NCBI GenBank assembly: GCA_026984795.1
Contig: JALSRK010000052.1
Span: 62,001-126,000, forward strand
Direction of reading: 5' to 3'
Length of the DNA stretch: 64,000 bases
Origin: Solibacteraceae bacterium
GTDB taxonomy: Bacteria > Acidobacteriota > Terriglobia > Bryobacterales > Bryobacteraceae
The notes below the pieces were generated by a model. That model ran no database searches. It saw only the letters and a program-made list of their open reading frames with translations, and was not told where the DNA came from. Of this stretch, positions 1-7,988 are shown piece by piece. Each line of letters begins with the position of its first letter. Positions within the stretch are counted from its first letter, which is position 1. The position numbers were made by a program, and so were the translations under genes.

Positions 1-777
1 CGAGAGGATGATCGTCAGAACCGGGGCCAGGGCCGTCATCGGGGCCACGATCATCGCCTTGCCGAAACGCATGGCATAGACCAGCATCAGGGCCCCCATC
101 GAGTTCAGCACCTGGATCAGCGCCGCCAGATACGGCCCCCGGAAACCCCAATTGATCGGACGCGAGAAGTCCGTCATGCCCACCGCCAAAGGCACCAGTA
201 AAACGGACGAGAGGGCCATGTAAGCGAAGATGCTCTCGGCGCGCATCGTCCGGTGAGAGAACTTCATCACGAAGCCCTGGACCCCCCAAGCCAGGAACAC
301 CAGCGCCGCCAACAGCAGCCACAACTTCCCGGAAGCGGCGCCGCCGTTTCCCGGCTGGTAAGAAAGCATCGGCAGAGCCACCAGAGCGCATACGATTCCC
401 ACCCACGCCCGGCGGGACGCCCTCTCCTTGAGCAGCGTTACCGACAGGGCCACCGTCACCACCGGATACAAGGCGATGATCGGGAAGACAAGATATGCCG
501 GCCCCGACCGGAGGGCCTCGAACAATAGCAGTTGCCCGCCGGCCCCGAGAAAACCGACGGTGGAGCCGAGTAAGACCGAACGCTTATCCCTCTCCAGCCG
601 CCACCCGGCCACCTTCAGCGCCGCCAGCGCGCACGGGATCATCGTCAGCGCCCACACCGAATAACCGAGGGTGGCAGGAAACCCCGCCTTCTCCGGGATC
701 TCGATGAGCGCGCCCCAGACTCCCCAGAAGACTGTGGTGACAATGGCGAACAGCAGCCACAATCTGGATCTCGGCAT
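1..777 (-). CDS. DMT-superfamily (EamA) transporter, C-terminus cut by window edge
   Basis: The minus-strand frame is open from an ATG at 777 to the window edge (259 codons, no stop), so the C-terminus is missing. The translation begins MPRSRLWLLFAIVTTVFWG and consists of successive hydrophobic helices separated by short basic loops. This is the layout of EamA/RhaT-type 10-TM drug/metabolite transporters. Features typical of EamA are a first half ending in TLLKERASRRAWVGIVCAL (the EamA lysine-glutamate loop) and a second repeat beginning LWLLLAALVFLAWGVQGFV. It would export or import a small metabolite across the inner membrane; the substrate cannot be read. It is divergent from the DeoR regulator at 878, and its neighbours are sugar-catabolic genes, so a sugar or glycolytic intermediate is possible. 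Confidence 0.85.
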   Translation of the reverse strand, partial: MPRSRLWLLFAIVTTVFWGVWGALIEIPEKAGFPATLGYSVWALTMIPCALAALKVAGWRLERDKRSVLLGSTVGFLGAGGQLLLFEALRSGPAYLVFPIIALYPVVTVALSVTLLKERASRRAWVGIVCALVALPMLSYQPGNGGAASGKLWLLLAALVFLAWGVQGFVMKFSHRTMRAESIFAYMALSSVLLVPLAVGMTDFSRPINWGFRGPYLAALIQVLNSMGALMLVYAMRFGKAMIVAPMTALAPVLTIILS

Positions 778-877
778 GGGCAATCAACCGATGGTAACAG
801 AAACCGTCCCGGCGTCCGGCCGCAGGGGCGCCAGAGTCTTTCCTCAACCTCTAAATCGCTGATATAGTGGGAATCCG

Positions 878-1666
878 ATGTCGCCGAAGAGTCCGACCAA
901 GATGATGCGTGAGGAGCGCCGCCGCGCCATCCTTCAGATTCTCGAGCGGGAACAACGCGTCACCGTGCAAGATCTCGTCCGTCGGTTCGGAGTCACCGCA
1001 GTCACCATCCGGTCCGACCTTGACTCGCTGGCCCGGATGGGGGCCCTCGAGCGCTCCCACGGCGGAGCCGTCACCCGTTGGGACCGGCTGATGGACTTTC
1101 CGATCACCATCAAGGAAGGCCTCCACCACGCCGAGAAGGTCCGCATCGCCCGGGCCGCCCTCGATCTGATCCGCCCCGAGCAGACGATCTTGCTCGATTC
1201 GGGCACCACGACCGCGCAGATCGCCCGGCTGCTCAAGGGCCGCTACTCCAAGCTCACGGTGATCACCAACGCGCTGAACATCGCCTACGAGCTCGCCAGC
1301 GCCCAGGACATTACCGTCGTGATGCTCGGAGGCTTGCTGCGCCCGGCGTCCTTCTCGCTGGTCGGGCCGCAAGCCGAACACGCGCTCAGCGGACTCGCCG
1401 CAGACCACCTCTTCCTCGGCGTGGACGGCATCGACCCGCAAGCCGGGCTGTTCACCCCCGACATCCTCGAAGCGAAGCTCAATGCCATCATGGTGAAAGT
1501 GTCGCGGGAAGTGACGGTGGTCGCGGACTCGAGCAAGTTCGGCCGCCGGGGGCTCTCGTTGATCAGCAAGATCGAGACGATCGACCGGCTCATCACCGAC
1601 CGGGGCGCCCCCGAAGAATGTCTCGAACAGATGCGCGCCGCGGGCGTCGAAATCATCCTGGTCTGA
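878..1666 (+). CDS. DeoR/GlpR-family transcriptional regulator
   Basis: This 262-residue protein has an N-terminal DeoR-type winged helix-turn-helix at about residues 12-65 (RRAILQILEREQRVTVQDLV, then a recognition helix VTAVTIRSDLDSL). A C-terminal DeoRC sugar-phosphate sensor follows, with the characteristic DSGTTTAQIA motif near residue 108 and VDGID near 188. Length matches the family (about 250-260). Such proteins repress sugar catabolism operons and are released by a phosphorylated sugar. It ends 12 nt from the convergent agaS/PfkB operon, whose AgaS homologue belongs to pathways usually controlled by a DeoR member (AgaR), so it is the obvious candidate regulator. A TATAGT hexamer at 863-868 lies only 9 nt before the ATG, so the transcript may be nearly leaderless; the ATG at 902 is an alternative start. 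Confidence 0.93.
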   Translation: MSPKSPTKMMREERRRAILQILEREQRVTVQDLVRRFGVTAVTIRSDLDSLARMGALERSHGGAVTRWDRLMDFPITIKEGLHHAEKVRIARAALDLIRPEQTILLDSGTTTAQIARLLKGRYSKLTVITNALNIAYELASAQDITVVMLGGLLRPASFSLVGPQAEHALSGLAADHLFLGVDGIDPQAGLFTPDILEAKLNAIMVKVSREVTVVADSSKFGRRGLSLISKIETIDRLITDRGAPEECLEQMRAAGVEIILV

Positions 1667-1678
1667 GGACCCCGCCCG

Positions 1679-2146
1679 CTAGCCTTCGCCCCCTTCGCGC
1701 CTCTCGCCGATCACCTGCACCATCATCTTCCGGGCGAGCGGCCCGTCGAACTCGACGAAGTAGACGCGCTGCCGGCCGCCGCGAACGATCTTGCCGTCCG
1801 CGATGGGGAAGAAGCAGCTCACGCCGGCAAGGATGCTTTTCAAATGGTCCCCCGCGTTGAACCCCAGGCGGCCGTCGTAATCCAGGTACCGGTTGTGCCA
1901 ATAGCCATAGACGCCTTCGGGCGGCCGCTTGGGGGCCAGGCGCTCGAGATGGGCGAGCACGTCACGCTCCAGGCACTCGATGCCCTCGGTCACCAGCAAT
2001 CCGGACGAGGTATGGGCCGTCATCACGAAGACGATGCCGTCGGTGACGCCGCTCTCGGCCACCGCCTCTTCCACCAGGCCGGTGACGTCGATCATCTCCA
2101 TGTCCTTCCGGGAGCGGACTTCGTAATGCTTCAGCTTGATGATCAT
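1679..2146 (-). CDS. YjbQ/UPF0047 family protein (secondary thiamine-phosphate synthase type)
   Basis: This 155-residue protein matches the YjbQ/UPF0047 fold. It has HTSSGLLVTEG near residue 47, the NAGDHLKSIL segment near 103 and GGRQRVYFVEFDGP near 128, which carry the conserved His/Asp/Arg residues of the family. E. coli YjbQ has weak thiamine-phosphate synthase activity, but the physiological role of the family is unsettled. The start is the ATG at 2146, which overlaps the stop of the amidohydrolase upstream by the sequence ATGA, so translation is coupled. It is the last gene of the agaS-PfkB-amidohydrolase operon, which hints at a role in carbohydrate rather than thiamine metabolism. Confidence 0.85.
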   Translation of the reverse strand: MIIKLKHYEVRSRKDMEMIDVTGLVEEAVAESGVTDGIVFVMTAHTSSGLLVTEGIECLERDVLAHLERLAPKRPPEGVYGYWHNRYLDYDGRLGFNAGDHLKSILAGVSCFFPIADGKIVRGGRQRVYFVEFDGPLARKMMVQVIGERREGGEG

Positions 2147-2997
2147 GGCCGGCCTCCCAGCAACTCCTCGGCATTCGCCCGGAAGATCAATTCCAGGCAT
2201 TCGTCGGAGAATCCGAGGGCCCGTACCGCCCGGGCCATGTTCTTGATCTCCACGCGCGGGTAGTTCGAGCCGAAAACGATCTGGTGCCGCAGGCTGCGCT
2301 CGAAGACCGTCAGCGGGACCTGGTGGCGCATGGCGAACTTGAGGAAGTCCTCGGGATTGTCGAAGTAGAGCGCCGACGTGTCCAGGTAGAGGTTCGGGTA
2401 CTTCAGCGCCAGCGCCACCGCGTCGATGACCCACGGCCAGGCCAGATGCGCCAGCACGATCTTCAGTTTCGGGAACTCCGCCGCCACGTCCTCGAACCGC
2501 ATCGGATGCCCGTACTTGAGCCGCGAGCCCGGCTCCCAGCTCATACCGGCGTGAAACAGGATCGGGACGCCGAGCTCCTCGGCCTTCCGGTACAGCGCGG
2601 TGAGGTTGGGATCGTCGGGATAGAACTCCTGCATGGCCGGCGCCAGCTTCAGCCCCTGCAGCCCGAGCTCCCGGACCGCCTTCTCGAGAAGCTCGACCGC
2701 CGCCTCCCGCCGGGGATCCACGCTGGCGAAGCCGATGAGCCGGTCCGACATGCGGCAGAGTTCAGCGATCTGCTCGTTGGAGTAGACCATCGCCCCGCGA
2801 GTCCGGGCGGCGTCAATGGGCAGCACGACGGCGTGGTCCAGTCCGGAGATGTCCAACTCGCGCAGGAAGATCTCCAGCGGCTGGAAATTGTTCCCGATGT
2901 AAAAGGTTTTCCGGGCGGCCTGCTCCAGTTCCGGATGCCGCTCGATCATCTCCCGCACCAGCAGCGGATGGGTGTGAAAGTCGATTCCGCCCTTCAT
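2143..2997 (-). CDS. amidohydrolase family protein (amidohydrolase 2, TIM barrel)
   Basis: This 284-residue metal-dependent hydrolase of the COG2159/Amidohydro_2 type opens with the metal-binding DFHTHP motif at residues 6-11. It continues with LKLAPAMQEFYPDD (about 145), a metal-ligand FHAGMSW (about 178), VLAHLAWPW (about 214) and a C-terminal FGSNYPRVE. The family includes decarboxylases and lactonases. This is not a NagA/AgaA-type deacetylase by sequence features, so a sugar-lactonase or decarboxylase role is more likely, with substrate unknown. The ATG at 2997 overlaps the kinase stop (ATGA) and its own stop overlaps yjbQ, so it is translated in a coupled four-gene unit. Confidence 0.86.
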   Translation of the reverse strand: MKGGIDFHTHPLLVREMIERHPELEQAARKTFYIGNNFQPLEIFLRELDISGLDHAVVLPIDAARTRGAMVYSNEQIAELCRMSDRLIGFASVDPRREAAVELLEKAVRELGLQGLKLAPAMQEFYPDDPNLTALYRKAEELGVPILFHAGMSWEPGSRLKYGHPMRFEDVAAEFPKLKIVLAHLAWPWVIDAVALALKYPNLYLDTSALYFDNPEDFLKFAMRHQVPLTVFERSLRHQIVFGSNYPRVEIKNMARAVRALGFSDECLELIFRANAEELLGGRP

Positions 2998-3935
2998 GAA
3001 GCCCCCTCAGGCGCCCCGGCCTGCGACCGGATGAACTCGAGCGCCTCTTCCAGGGACGGCTGGGCCGTCGTTCCTCCCAGCGCCCGGGTTGAGAGCGCTC
3101 CGCAAGCCGCCCCCAGCCGCAACGCCGCCTCCAGCGGCTCCTTCCGGAGCCAGGCATGAAGGAAGCCCGCATTGAACGAGTCGCCGGCGCCCGTCGTGTC
3201 CACCGGGTCGATGGCGAAAGCCGGTGTCCGCACCAGCTTGTCTTCTGCCAGCGCCGCCGCCCCTTTCCGTCCGAGCTTGGCGACCACCAGCGTCCGGCCG
3301 TTCTGGAGTTTCCGCAGCGCCTCGACTGGATCCTTGATGCCGGTGATCCCCTCCAGCTCTACCTCGTTCGGGAGAAAAACGTCCACGTACTCGAGCGTCT
3401 CGATCAGGTCCTTCTCCCAGCGCTCGGAGGGATCGTAGCCGGGATCGAGCGACGTCGTCAAGCCGTTCTCTTTCGCCCTCCTCATCAGAGAGCGCACTCC
3501 CGGGCGCAGTCCCTTCTGCATGAAATAGGTAGCCATGTGCAGGTGGGCGTGGCCGGCGAAGATGCCGTCCGGGACGTGGTCTGCGGTCAAGGCCTCGATC
3601 GCGCCCAGGTGCGTGATCAGGGCCCGGTCTTCCGGACAGGTCAAGGAAACCGTGATCCCGGTTCTCACCGAACCGCTCCGGATGACCCGGCTCACGTCGA
3701 TCCCCTCTTTCTCCATGCGTTCGAGACAGAACTCGCCCCACGGGTCCTCGCCCACCATGCCGAAGAACGTCAGCCCGTTGCCAAGGCGCGAAAGTCCGAC
3801 GGCGCAGATCAGCGAGGCGCTGCCCAGCGTGAGGTGCATGTCGTCAAAGAGTACTTCCTTGCCGAGCTCGGGAAACGCGTGAAAGCCGTAAAAGATCAGA
3901 TCCGGGTTGATTTCCCCGATCACCAGGATCCTCAT
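2994..3935 (-). CDS. PfkB-family carbohydrate kinase
   Basis: This 313-residue ribokinase-like sugar kinase starts MRILVIGEINPDLIF. It has the PfkB signature-2 motif DTTGAGDSFNAGF near residue 245, where the Asp is the catalytic base and GAGD the anion hole. An N-terminal glycine-rich segment (LTLGSASLICAVGLSRLG) forms the substrate lid. The frame is open further upstream, but the ATG at 3935 overlaps the agaS stop as ATGA and fits the family length. Next to an AgaS homologue the plausible substrate is tagatose-6-phosphate or another hexose phosphate; this is inference from context, as the sequence fixes only the superfamily. It precedes and overlaps the amidohydrolase gene. Confidence 0.92.
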   Translation of the reverse strand: MRILVIGEINPDLIFYGFHAFPELGKEVLFDDMHLTLGSASLICAVGLSRLGNGLTFFGMVGEDPWGEFCLERMEKEGIDVSRVIRSGSVRTGITVSLTCPEDRALITHLGAIEALTADHVPDGIFAGHAHLHMATYFMQKGLRPGVRSLMRRAKENGLTTSLDPGYDPSERWEKDLIETLEYVDVFLPNEVELEGITGIKDPVEALRKLQNGRTLVVAKLGRKGAAALAEDKLVRTPAFAIDPVDTTGAGDSFNAGFLHAWLRKEPLEAALRLGAACGALSTRALGGTTAQPSLEEALEFIRSQAGAPEGAS

Positions 3936-5233
3936 GACTCGTCCTCCGCCGGAAACGGGTGGATCCGGAAGGTCTCCACGACGCGATTGATTACCCCGCC
4001 GGCCGACGGCGAATCCGGCTTCAGCCCCTCGGCGAGGCAACGGAAGAGACCGAGGAGCTGGCCGGCAAGCACGTAGATCACCGGCGTCCAATCGTCCCCC
4101 AGGCGGGCAAGGCCGGGACATTCAACGGCCACGTCTCCGGGGTGCAGCAACTCGCCGGGAATGTCCTCGCCGACCACCACCTTGAACGCGCCGAGCCGCT
4201 TCCGGTTCAGCTCGTCGATCAGATCCGCCTCGTAGGCGCGAAGCCGGGAGTCCGAAGCCAGAAAGCAGACCACCATCGTGTCCGGATGCACCGCCGCCAT
4301 GGGACCGTGACGCAAGCCCAGGTAGGTCTCGGGGAAGGCCCGCACCCGGCCGTCGGTCATCTCCAGCATCTTCAGCGCCGACTCCCGCGCCGCGCCGAAC
4401 ATGCCGCCGTCGCCGAGATAGACGGCGTTGTGAAAGTCCCGGCGCGCCCCTTCGGCCAGCGCGTCTACATGGTTCAGCAACACGTGCCGGGCGGCTTCGC
4501 TCAATGTGTTCACCTGCTTCACATAGCGCTCCGGCTCTCCAATGGAGCCCAGGAACAGGCCCGCCAGCGCCATGTTCGTGAAACTGCTGGTCATCACCAG
4601 GCTGCGGTCGCACGTGCGGTCTGCCAGCACAACGGCCTTGACCGTCTCACCGTCCGGGTACTCCCGCGCCAGTCTGCCGTTGCGGTTGCACGTGATGAGC
4701 AGGTGGCGGGCCTCCGGCATGAGCTGAAGCAGAACGTCAATGGCGCCCGAACTTTCAGGACTGTCGCCCGAGCGCGCGAACGAGACCACCAAAGGCGATC
4801 CCCTGGAAACGAGCGCTTCCGGCCCGAACAGGAGTATATCTGCTCCCGATACGGCCTGGGCAGGCACGGCCAACGCCCGCTCGAGGGACAAGCGGAGGCA
4901 TTCGCCCACGTAGAGAGAGCTGCCCGAGCCGGTGAGGATCACCGCATCCGCTTTCCAACCGCCGCTCTCGGTGACGAGCCATGGGCCGAGATCCTCCTTC
5001 GACTCGAGGACGATCTGCGCCGTCTCCGGCCAGGTCAATGGTTGCTGGCCGATTTCGCGCAGCGTGTGATAGTAACCACGTTTCCTTTGTTCGCTGGAGC
5101 CGCTGGCGAGCAGTTCGGCAAAGGCCGCCTGGCTTCGGCCCACTCGAGCTAACCAGCTTTCGAGGGCCCCCTCGCTGGTCCCCAACGATTCGGTCTCACA
5201 GGCGGGGGGAAGACCAGCACCGTTCGATGTCAT
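3932..5233 (-). CDS. agaS: AgaS-like SIS-domain sugar isomerase/deaminase
   Basis: This 433-residue protein has two SIS domains. Segments characteristic of E. coli AgaS (galactosamine-6-phosphate deaminase/isomerase) recur in order: LTGSGSSLYVGE (about 120), VSFARSGDSPES (about 165), HLLITCNRNG (about 190), MTSSFTNMALAG, AARESALKMLEMTDG, GLRHGPM, and the C-terminal SPSAGGVINRVVETFRIHPF. It should convert galactosamine-6-phosphate to tagatose-6-phosphate plus ammonia. The ATG at 5233 was chosen because GGAAAGG lies about 12 nt upstream; extending further upstream gives no family-like sequence. It leads a coupled operon with the PfkB kinase. A perfect TATAAT at 5299-5304 on the minus strand is a likely -10 element. 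Confidence 0.85.
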   Translation of the reverse strand: MTSNGAGLPPACETESLGTSEGALESWLARVGRSQAAFAELLASGSSEQRKRGYYHTLREIGQQPLTWPETAQIVLESKEDLGPWLVTESGGWKADAVILTGSGSSLYVGECLRLSLERALAVPAQAVSGADILLFGPEALVSRGSPLVVSFARSGDSPESSGAIDVLLQLMPEARHLLITCNRNGRLAREYPDGETVKAVVLADRTCDRSLVMTSSFTNMALAGLFLGSIGEPERYVKQVNTLSEAARHVLLNHVDALAEGARRDFHNAVYLGDGGMFGAARESALKMLEMTDGRVRAFPETYLGLRHGPMAAVHPDTMVVCFLASDSRLRAYEADLIDELNRKRLGAFKVVVGEDIPGELLHPGDVAVECPGLARLGDDWTPVIYVLAGQLLGLFRCLAEGLKPDSPSAGGVINRVVETFRIHPFPAEDES

Positions 5234-5298
5234 AGATCGATTGCCTTTCCAGTTTGCACGGCGGTACCGGGCAGCGGCGCCGCCACACGAAACCAAAA

Positions 5299-5304
5299 AT
5301 TATA
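5299..5304 (-). promoter_or_regulatory. candidate -10 element for the agaS operon
   Basis: The minus strand reads TATAAT exactly, 66 nt upstream of the agaS ATG, in an AT-rich patch inside otherwise GC-rich DNA (a T-run lies on each side). No good -35 hexamer is present at 17-18 nt, so an activator or a relaxed -35 is implied. This would give a leader of about 59 nt. Confidence 0.45.
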
Positions 5305-5343
5305 GCAACAAAAAGAAACTATTCGCCAGCGCGGCCCTTCGCG

Positions 5344-6636
5344 TCAACTGAAATCGATGCGCGGCGTCGTCTTCCACTTGCCGCGGGTAAAGTCGGGGAA
5401 CTCGATGGGACGGCTCTTCTCCGCCACCGAACGTTCCGTGAGCGGCGCGATGGCGCTCCAGGTCACCGCGTCGTAGACATTCTCATCCGGTGGTTCGCCT
5501 TTCATGAGCGCATCCACGAGGCGCTGCCACATCAGTGGCGTGGTCACGCCGCCGCCGTGGCCCCGGGCGCTGCGGAACTTCTTGGGATCCACGTTCCGCC
5601 AGATCGGGTGGTCGAACTCCTCGCGGTAGTTCTCGAGCGGCTCCCAGGCGTGCGGCTTCGGACTCCGGCCCTCGATGTAGACGCTGGCCAGTTCACCCGC
5701 GAAGTGCCCCTTGGTACCCTGAAGCCGCATCTCTGCGGTGTGCGGGTGCGGCGTGTTGGTGTCGAAATAGAGGGTCACGGTCTTACCGCCGGCGGTGTGC
5801 AGCAGCGTCGTGTTCACGTCGCCCTGAGCCATTCGCATAGTGGCGTAGGGCGACTTCTCGCCGTAGTAAAGCGCGGCGTATTCGTTCAGCGTCACCGCCT
5901 TGGTGCTCATCGAGACAAGATAGTCGAAACGGTCGCCCCGGTTGATGTCGAGCCACCAGGCGATCGGCCCGACCTGGTGGGTAGGATAGAGGCAGCCGTT
6001 CCGGTCGATCGACTCCTGCAGCCGCCACGGCTCCCGCTCCGGGTCGTATTTCACCAGCCGGAGATCGTGGACGTAGCCCCCGGCCGCATGCAACAGCTCG
6101 CCGAAGACGCCCTTCTGGGCCATGTTGAGCAACTGCATCCCCGGCCGGCTGTAGTTGGCCTGCTCGAGCATCACGCAATGCCTGGCCATCTTTTCCGACG
6201 TTTCCACCATCTCCCAGCACTCATCGATCGTCAGCGCCGCCGGCACTTCGGTGGCCGCATGTTTGCCGTTTTTCATGGCCGCGATGCAGACCGGCGCGTG
6301 CCACCTCCACGAGGTCGCGCACACGACCAGGTCGAGCTCCTCATGCTCGACCATCCGCAGAAAGTCGGTCGGGCCGCGGCCGTAAAGCTTCGGCGCCGGC
6401 TTGCCGGCCTCTTCGACCCAGCGTTTGGCCCGCTCCAGATACCACGGGTTGATGTCGCACAGCGCCGGCACCTCGACGCTGTCCATCCCCAGGCAGACGT
6501 CCATGTGGTAGGAGCCGCGGTCGCCGACGCCGACGAAACCTACACGCAGAGGCTTCACGTCGCCCGCCGCCCGGGCGGCGAATCCCACGCCGAACCCCTT
6601 CTTCAAGAAGCTTCTCCGGTCATGCATTTTGCTCAT
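5344..6636 (-). CDS. GH109-type Gfo/Idh/MocA protein with Tat leader (putative alpha-N-acetylgalactosaminidase)
   Basis: This 430-residue protein starts with a twin-arginine leader (DRRSFLKKGFGVGF). A Rossmann NAD site follows (VGFVGVGDRG, about residue 32), then the family-109 hallmarks TEVPAALTIDECWEMVETSE (about 130), CVMLEQANYSRPGMQ, and YPTHQVGPIAWWLDINRGDR (about 220). GH109 enzymes use bound NAD+ to hydrolyse terminal alpha-GalNAc. The YPTH and DINRGD segments carry conserved active-site residues of the family. It lies 18 nt downstream of a second GH109-like gene and just upstream of the agaS operon, which fits release and catabolism of GalNAc. The family is greatly expanded in acidobacteria, so substrate is uncertain. 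Confidence 0.82.
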   Translation of the reverse strand: MSKMHDRRSFLKKGFGVGFAARAAGDVKPLRVGFVGVGDRGSYHMDVCLGMDSVEVPALCDINPWYLERAKRWVEEAGKPAPKLYGRGPTDFLRMVEHEELDLVVCATSWRWHAPVCIAAMKNGKHAATEVPAALTIDECWEMVETSEKMARHCVMLEQANYSRPGMQLLNMAQKGVFGELLHAAGGYVHDLRLVKYDPEREPWRLQESIDRNGCLYPTHQVGPIAWWLDINRGDRFDYLVSMSTKAVTLNEYAALYYGEKSPYATMRMAQGDVNTTLLHTAGGKTVTLYFDTNTPHPHTAEMRLQGTKGHFAGELASVYIEGRSPKPHAWEPLENYREEFDHPIWRNVDPKKFRSARGHGGGVTTPLMWQRLVDALMKGEPPDENVYDAVTWSAIAPLTERSVAEKSRPIEFPDFTRGKWKTTPRIDFS

Positions 6637-6654
6637 GGCATCCTCCTTGGCGGG

Positions 6655-7968
6655 CTAGACGATCCTGTCCGGATCGACGGGCGGCCGGATCTTCCACTTG
6701 CCCCGAGTGAAGTCCGGGATGTCCACGGGTTTGCTGCGGCCGGCCACCGAGGCCTCCGTCAGCGGCACGATTACGCTCCAGGCGGCCGCGTCATAGACAT
6801 CGATGTCCGGCGGCTCGCCGTTCCGCAAGGTCTTCACCAGCCGGTACATCAGCAGATAGTCGATGCCGCCGTGGCCGGCGCCCCGGGCCTGCTCGCCGCG
6901 GGTCTTCCAGAGCTGGTGCTCGTACTGCTCGCGGTAACGGTCCAGCGGGAGCCAGTCCGGGTTGTGGCGCCGCTCGCCGTGGCCGTCGATGTAGATCTTC
7001 TCGAGCATCTGGTTGTAGACGCCCTTGGAGCCCTGGACGCGGATCAGGTGCTCCTTGACCCGCGGCGTGTTGGTATCGAAGTAGAGCAGGATCTGGTGTC
7101 CGTTCTCGGTACCGATCAAGGTGGTGTTGACGTCGCCGAGTTTGTAGTCCTGCCTGGCCCGCGGGTCGTCGGGGCCGAACTCCCGAATCGCGAACTCCTT
7201 CAGGCACCGCGCCTTGCTGCTCATCGAGACCAGGTAGGTGAACCGGTCGCCGCGGTTGATGTCCATCCACCAGGACATCGGACCGAGCGGGTGCGTCGGG
7301 TAAAGGTTCCCGTTGCGGTGGATCGCCGGCTCGAGTCGCCACGGTTCCCCATTCGGCACGGTGTTGAACTTGACCGCCCGGATGTCGTGCATGTAGCCGC
7401 CCTCGGCGTAGAGCACTTCGCCGAGCATCCCCGCCCGGATCAGGTTCAGCACGAATAGGGTGTACCAGTAATAACAATCGTTCTCGAGCAGAACGCAGTG
7501 CTTGCCGGTCTTCTCGGAGGTCTCGACCAGCTCCCAGCACTCCTCGACGGTCTGGGCCGCCGGAACCTCAGTGGCCGCGTGTTTGCCGGCCTTCATCGCC
7601 GCCACGCACACCGGAGTGTGCCACTTCCACGGGGTGGCGGTGATCACCAGGTCCAGATCGTCCCGCTCGCACAAGCGGCGGAAGTCGGTCTCGCCGCGCG
7701 AGTATCCTTCGGGTTTCGGCTTACCCGCGCCGGTGACCAGAGCCTGGGCCCGAGCCAGCCGCTCCTCGTCGATGTCGCACAGCGCCGGGATCTCCACGCT
7801 GTCGAGCTTCAGCAGCTCCCGGATCAGGGACGTTCCGCGGCCGCCGGTGCCCACCACGCCGATCCGCAGCGGCTCGCCCTTCGCCGCCAGGGTCGGCGCG
7901 GCAGCCGCAGCGGCCAGGCCGCCGGCGCCCAGGCGCAGCACGTCCCGCCGGTTGATCATTTCCGTCAT
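6655..7968 (-). CDS. second GH109-type Gfo/Idh/MocA protein with Tat leader
   Basis: This 437-residue paralogue of the downstream gene has leader INRRDVLRLGAGGLAAAAAA and NAD-binding VGVVGTGGRGTSL. It shares the GH109 segments TEVPAAQTVEECWELVETSE, CVLLENDCYYWYT, YPTHPLGPMSWWMDINRGDR and the C-terminal DIPDFTRGKWK shared with its neighbour (EFPDFTRGKWK). The frame is open further upstream, but the ATG at 7968 has a strong Shine-Dalgarno (AGGAAAGGAG) and begins at the Tat leader. It probably acts in the periplasm as an NAD-dependent glycosidase on alpha-linked N-acetylhexosamine. The two tandem genes probably arose by duplication and are likely co-transcribed with the lipoprotein amidohydrolase upstream. 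Confidence 0.82.
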   Translation of the reverse strand: MTEMINRRDVLRLGAGGLAAAAAAPTLAAKGEPLRIGVVGTGGRGTSLIRELLKLDSVEIPALCDIDEERLARAQALVTGAGKPKPEGYSRGETDFRRLCERDDLDLVITATPWKWHTPVCVAAMKAGKHAATEVPAAQTVEECWELVETSEKTGKHCVLLENDCYYWYTLFVLNLIRAGMLGEVLYAEGGYMHDIRAVKFNTVPNGEPWRLEPAIHRNGNLYPTHPLGPMSWWMDINRGDRFTYLVSMSSKARCLKEFAIREFGPDDPRARQDYKLGDVNTTLIGTENGHQILLYFDTNTPRVKEHLIRVQGSKGVYNQMLEKIYIDGHGERRHNPDWLPLDRYREQYEHQLWKTRGEQARGAGHGGIDYLLMYRLVKTLRNGEPPDIDVYDAAAWSVIVPLTEASVAGRSKPVDIPDFTRGKWKIRPPVDPDRIV

Positions 7969-7988
7969 TGCTCGCTCCTTTCCTCTCC

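Noticed and set aside
2143-2997. N-acetylhexosamine-6-phosphate deacetylase (NagA/AgaA)
   Set aside because: Its context would fit, but the sequence has COG2159 amidohydrolase features (DFHTHP start, 284 residues) and lacks NagA-type motifs.
5254-7458. Open frame of 734 codons on the plus strand
   Set aside because: Antisense to the two GH109-type genes; composition is that of a shadow frame.
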